9,308 nucleotides of DNA, taken from assembly GCA_028697875.1 (NCBI GenBank), contig JAQVEQ010000112.1:1-9308 (forward strand). Direction: 5' to 3'. Source of the DNA: Novosphingobium sp. (GTDB taxonomy: Bacteria > Pseudomonadota > Alphaproteobacteria > Sphingomonadales > Sphingomonadaceae). Below, in pieces: positions 7,199 through 9,308 of this stretch (position 1 is its first letter; every line of letters starts with the position of its first letter). A program made the translations under genes and the position numbers. Under the pieces are notes generated by a model that was not told the DNA's origin, ran no database searches, and saw nothing but the letters and a program-made list of their open reading frames with translations.

Positions 7199-8305
7199 AT
7201 GCCGGACGCACTCGCACACAGGCCCCTCCATACCGGCCCGGTCCGGTCCGGGGCGCACGCGATCCGGCTGATGGTGGTCGACGATTCGATCACCGCGCGC
7301 ACTGTCTATTCCCGTGTCGTGGAGAACGAGCACGACCTCGAACTGGCCGCGGTCGCAGGCACGGCGGAAGACGCGCTGGCCGCGCTGGCCACGGTGCGGG
7401 TCGACGTGATCCTGCTCGATCTCGAAATGCCGGGCATGGGCGGCCTCGAAGCCCTGCCCCGGATGCTCGAAGCGGCGCCCGGCGCGCAGGTCCTGGTCGT
7501 CTCCTCGCTGACGCACGAAGGGGCGGAACACACGATGCGGGCGCTTGCCTTGGGGGCCGCCGATACCCTGTCCAAGCCGGAGCCCGGCAAGTTCGACCGG
7601 GAATATCGCAGCCATCTGGTCGACAGGATCCGGGAAATCGGGGGAACGGTCCGCCGCGGCCAGCGCCCCCCGCTGCTCGTCAACCGTCCGCCGGTCGTCA
7701 TTCGCAAGGATATGCCCAGGCATGCCCGCGTGCTTGCCATCGGCGCTTCGACCGGGGGCATCCATGCGCTCAGCCGCCTGTTCGCCGGGCTGCCGCCGCG
7801 CATTTCCGTCCCCATCCTGGTGACGCAGCACTTGCCGGTTTCGTTCATGGACGTCTTCGCCCGCCAGCTCGAAGCGGCTTCCGGCCGCGAGACGGTGCTG
7901 GCGCGGGACCGGATCGCCCTGGTCCCCGACCGGATCGTGATTGCGCCGGGCGATGCGCACATGACGGTCGTCGAACGGTCCGGGCAGTACGAGGTCAAGC
8001 TCGACCGCAAACCGGCGCCGAGCGGATGCCGCCCCTCGGTCGATCCGATGTTCGCCTCGCTGGCGCAGGCCTACGGCCCCCATGCGCTGGGCGTCGTCCT
8101 GTCGGGCATGGGCCGCGACGGCACGGCCGGGGCGAAGGAGATCGTTGCCGCTGGCGGGACCGTCCTCGCCCAGGATGAAGCCAGCTGTGCCGTATGGGGC
8201 ATGCCGGGGGCCATCGCCACTGCCGGCCTCGCGTCCTCGGTCCTGCCGCCGGAACAGCTCGCCGGGCGGATCGTTGCCGGTACGGGAGGTGCGCGGTGGA
8301 GCTGA
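7199..8305 (+). CDS. cheB: Receptor methylesterase/glutamine deamidase CheB
   Basis: This 368-residue enzyme would demethylate chemoreceptor glutamates, with activity raised by phosphorylation from CheA, so giving adaptation against CheR. A receiver domain occupies ~22-140, with Asp28-Asp29, phospho-acceptor Asp74 (LLDLEMPGMGG), SSL (102-104) and Lys126. A linker of ~35 residues leads to the methylesterase domain (~175-360). Its catalytic triad is visible as Ser184 in GASTGG, His211 in TQHLP and Asp307 in GMGRDG. The ATG lies 10 nt after the cheY stop, and the ribosome site is weak. This start gives a 20-residue N-terminal extension before the receiver; I saw no better internal start. The 3' end overlaps cheR by 10 nt. 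Confidence 0.95.
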   Translation: MPDALAHRPLHTGPVRSGAHAIRLMVVDDSITARTVYSRVVENEHDLELAAVAGTAEDALAALATVRVDVILLDLEMPGMGGLEALPRMLEAAPGAQVLVVSSLTHEGAEHTMRALALGAADTLSKPEPGKFDREYRSHLVDRIREIGGTVRRGQRPPLLVNRPPVVIRKDMPRHARVLAIGASTGGIHALSRLFAGLPPRISVPILVTQHLPVSFMDVFARQLEAASGRETVLARDRIALVPDRIVIAPGDAHMTVVERSGQYEVKLDRKPAPSGCRPSVDPMFASLAQAYGPHALGVVLSGMGRDGTAGAKEIVAAGGTVLAQDEASCAVWGMPGAIATAGLASSVLPPEQLAGRIVAGTGGARWS

Positions 8306-9177
8306 GCGGCAGGGCCATCGACATTGTCGTGCGGCTGCTCGAACAGCGCACGGGGCAGAAGTTCGGCGCCAATCGCCGCTGGCGGATTTCCTCCGCGCTC
8401 GCCGGGGTTATGCGCGCGCGCGGGATCGCTTCGGGCGAGACCCTGATCCTGCGCCTGATGCATGACGCGGGGCTGGCCCGGGACGTGGTCGATGCCCTGC
8501 TCAACAACGAAACCTACTTCTTCCGCGACCGTGCCCTGTTCGACCACATCGCCACCCGGATACTCCCGGCGCTGGCCGAACGGCGCAAGTCCACCCGCCG
8601 CCTTTCCGTGTGGGCGGCCGGATGTTCGACGGGGCAGGAGGTCCTGTCGCTTGCCATGCTGTTTGCCGAACGCAAGGCGCATTGGGCGGGCTGGACAATC
8701 GACCTGCTCGGTACCGACGTGTCGGCGACGGCGATCGAGGCCGCCCGCAAGGGGGCCTATTCGCAGTTCGAGATCCAGCGCGGGCTCGGCGTCGGCCAGA
8801 TGCTCGCCTTTTTCGAGGAGCGGTCGGGCGGCTGGCAGGCGGTCGAATCCTTGCTGCGCATGGCCCGCTTCGAAGTGCACAACCTGCTCGATACGCCGCC
8901 GGGGCCCGGCAATTTCGATCTGGTCCTGTGCCGTAATGTCCTGCTCTATTTCGATTCCGAAACGCGCGGACGGGCTTTCGCCAACCTGGCCAGGGCGCTG
9001 GCGAGCGACGGCCACCTCTTGCTGGGCGGCGGAGAAACCGCTGTCGGCCAGACCGGCCTGCTGGAACCCGACCACGCCCACCCGGGCTTCTGCCGTCACA
9101 AGGCCATGGGGGCCGGGCCGGGTGTCAGCATCGTGGGGTGCGTGCCGCCGTGGCCGGTCCGGTCCGGCTCGCGCTAG
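8296..9177 (+). CDS. cheR: Chemoreceptor glutamate methyltransferase CheR
   Basis: This 293-residue enzyme would methylate receptor glutamates using S-adenosylmethionine. The N-terminal helical domain (1-~75) ends in NNETYFFRD (70-78), the CheR signature. The SAM-binding Rossmann core begins at VWAAGCSTGQE (105-115), where most relatives have STGEE, followed by LLGTDVSATAIEAARKGAY (137-155) and FDLVLCRNVLLYFD (207-220). The proposed start is the GTG at 8296 inside the end of cheB, preceded by GGGAGG at 8284-8289 with 6-nt spacing. This gives a start MELSGRAIDIV, and the longer in-frame ATG at 8194 lies within CheB catalytic-domain sequence. The overlap suggests translational coupling, which would balance the two adaptation enzymes. 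The last ~25 residues, rich in Gly, Pro and Ser, do not resemble the family core. Confidence 0.93.
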   Translation: MELSGRAIDIVVRLLEQRTGQKFGANRRWRISSALAGVMRARGIASGETLILRLMHDAGLARDVVDALLNNETYFFRDRALFDHIATRILPALAERRKSTRRLSVWAAGCSTGQEVLSLAMLFAERKAHWAGWTIDLLGTDVSATAIEAARKGAYSQFEIQRGLGVGQMLAFFEERSGGWQAVESLLRMARFEVHNLLDTPPGPGNFDLVLCRNVLLYFDSETRGRAFANLARALASDGHLLLGGGETAVGQTGLLEPDHAHPGFCRHKAMGAGPGVSIVGCVPPWPVRSGSR

Positions 9178-9187
9178 CGCACCGGAC
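9157..9187. terminator. Inverted repeat across the cheR stop codon, possible operon terminator
   Basis: GTCCGGT (9157-9163) is a perfect complement of ACCGGAC (9181-9187). The 17-nt loop contains the 10-base perfect palindrome GCGCTAGCGC (9171-9180), in which the cheR TAG stop lies. No T run follows. It could end or protect the che transcript, or the palindrome could be a protein-binding site; the sequence does not decide. Confidence 0.35.
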
Positions 9188-9278
9188 ATCAAGGTAAATA
9201 CGGAATTAAACCTTTGCTTAATCGGTTTGGGCTAGTCCCGCATCGGGTCCTTTAGATCTTGGGGATGGGTGTATTTCA
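9178..9278. promoter_or_regulatory. AT-richer intergenic stretch with paired TTAA boxes downstream of cheR
   Basis: This ~100-nt gap is clearly richer in A/T than the genes around it. It contains TTAA at 9206-9209 and again at 9218-9221, separated by 8 nt. The full CtrA box has 7 nt and ends in TTAAC, so this is a near miss. I see no convincing -35/-10 pair. The position suggests a promoter for the gene beginning near the window end. Confidence 0.35.
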
Positions 9279-9308
9279 GTGTCGGACGAACGTGAAAATC
9301 CCGGTTTG
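9279..9308 (+). CDS. Start of an unidentified gene, cut by the window end
   Basis: A GTG at 9279 opens a frame reading MSDERENPGL to the last base. It is preceded by a purine-rich GGGGATGGG (9261-9269) at a plausible ribosome-site distance. A hydrophilic MSDE-type start is common for cytoplasmic proteins. An overlapping ATG at 9265 (MGVFQCRTNV...) is also open but lacks as good a ribosome site. Ten residues are too few to name a family. Being downstream of cheR, it may or may not be a chemotaxis gene. Confidence 0.35.
   Translation, partial: MSDERENPGL

Overview
The window is high-GC (visibly G/C-rich at third codon positions) and densely coding, with short intergenic gaps and no sign of mobile DNA, CRISPR or RNA genes. 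Gene content and protein flavour point to an alphaproteobacterium, most likely a sphingomonad (Sphingomonadales). That placement is inferred from the style of the CheA and TonB-dependent receptor proteins and from a CtrA-like half-site, not from a database search.

Left part (1-3798). A full-length TonB-dependent outer-membrane receptor, resembling the zinc receptor ZnuD, runs on the + strand from the first base of the window. It meets a minus-strand pair head-on: a UDP-glucuronate 4-epimerase-like sugar-nucleotide epimerase (first in transcription order), followed 45 nt later by dCTP deaminase (dcd). A strong two-part inverted repeat lies between the convergent ends of the receptor gene and dcd and probably acts as a two-way terminator.

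Middle (3799-3970). A 172-nt divergent intergenic region separates the epimerase/dcd unit from the chemotaxis operon. It carries a perfect TTAACCAT, matching the CtrA half-site described in alphaproteobacteria, 39 nt upstream of the cheA start codon.

Right part (3971-9177). A compact five-gene chemotaxis operon in the order cheA-cheW-cheY-cheB-cheR, with cheA/cheW overlapping by ATGA and cheB/cheR overlapping by 10 nt. Together these encode the kinase, receptor coupling protein, diffusible response regulator, receptor methylesterase and receptor methyltransferase. No chemoreceptor, CheD or flagellar gene lies in the window. The CheA is the most notable protein. It lacks a recognisable P2 (CheY-docking) domain. 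After the kinase core it has a normal CheW-like domain, then a second divergent CheW-like domain, then what looks like a shrunken receiver domain that has lost its phospho-accepting aspartate.

The last ~130 nt hold an inverted repeat across the cheR stop, an AT-richer stretch with paired TTAA boxes, and the probable first ten codons of another gene. I found no clearly new biological system. The strongest item for follow-up is the CheA C-terminal architecture, and next the possible CtrA control of the operon.
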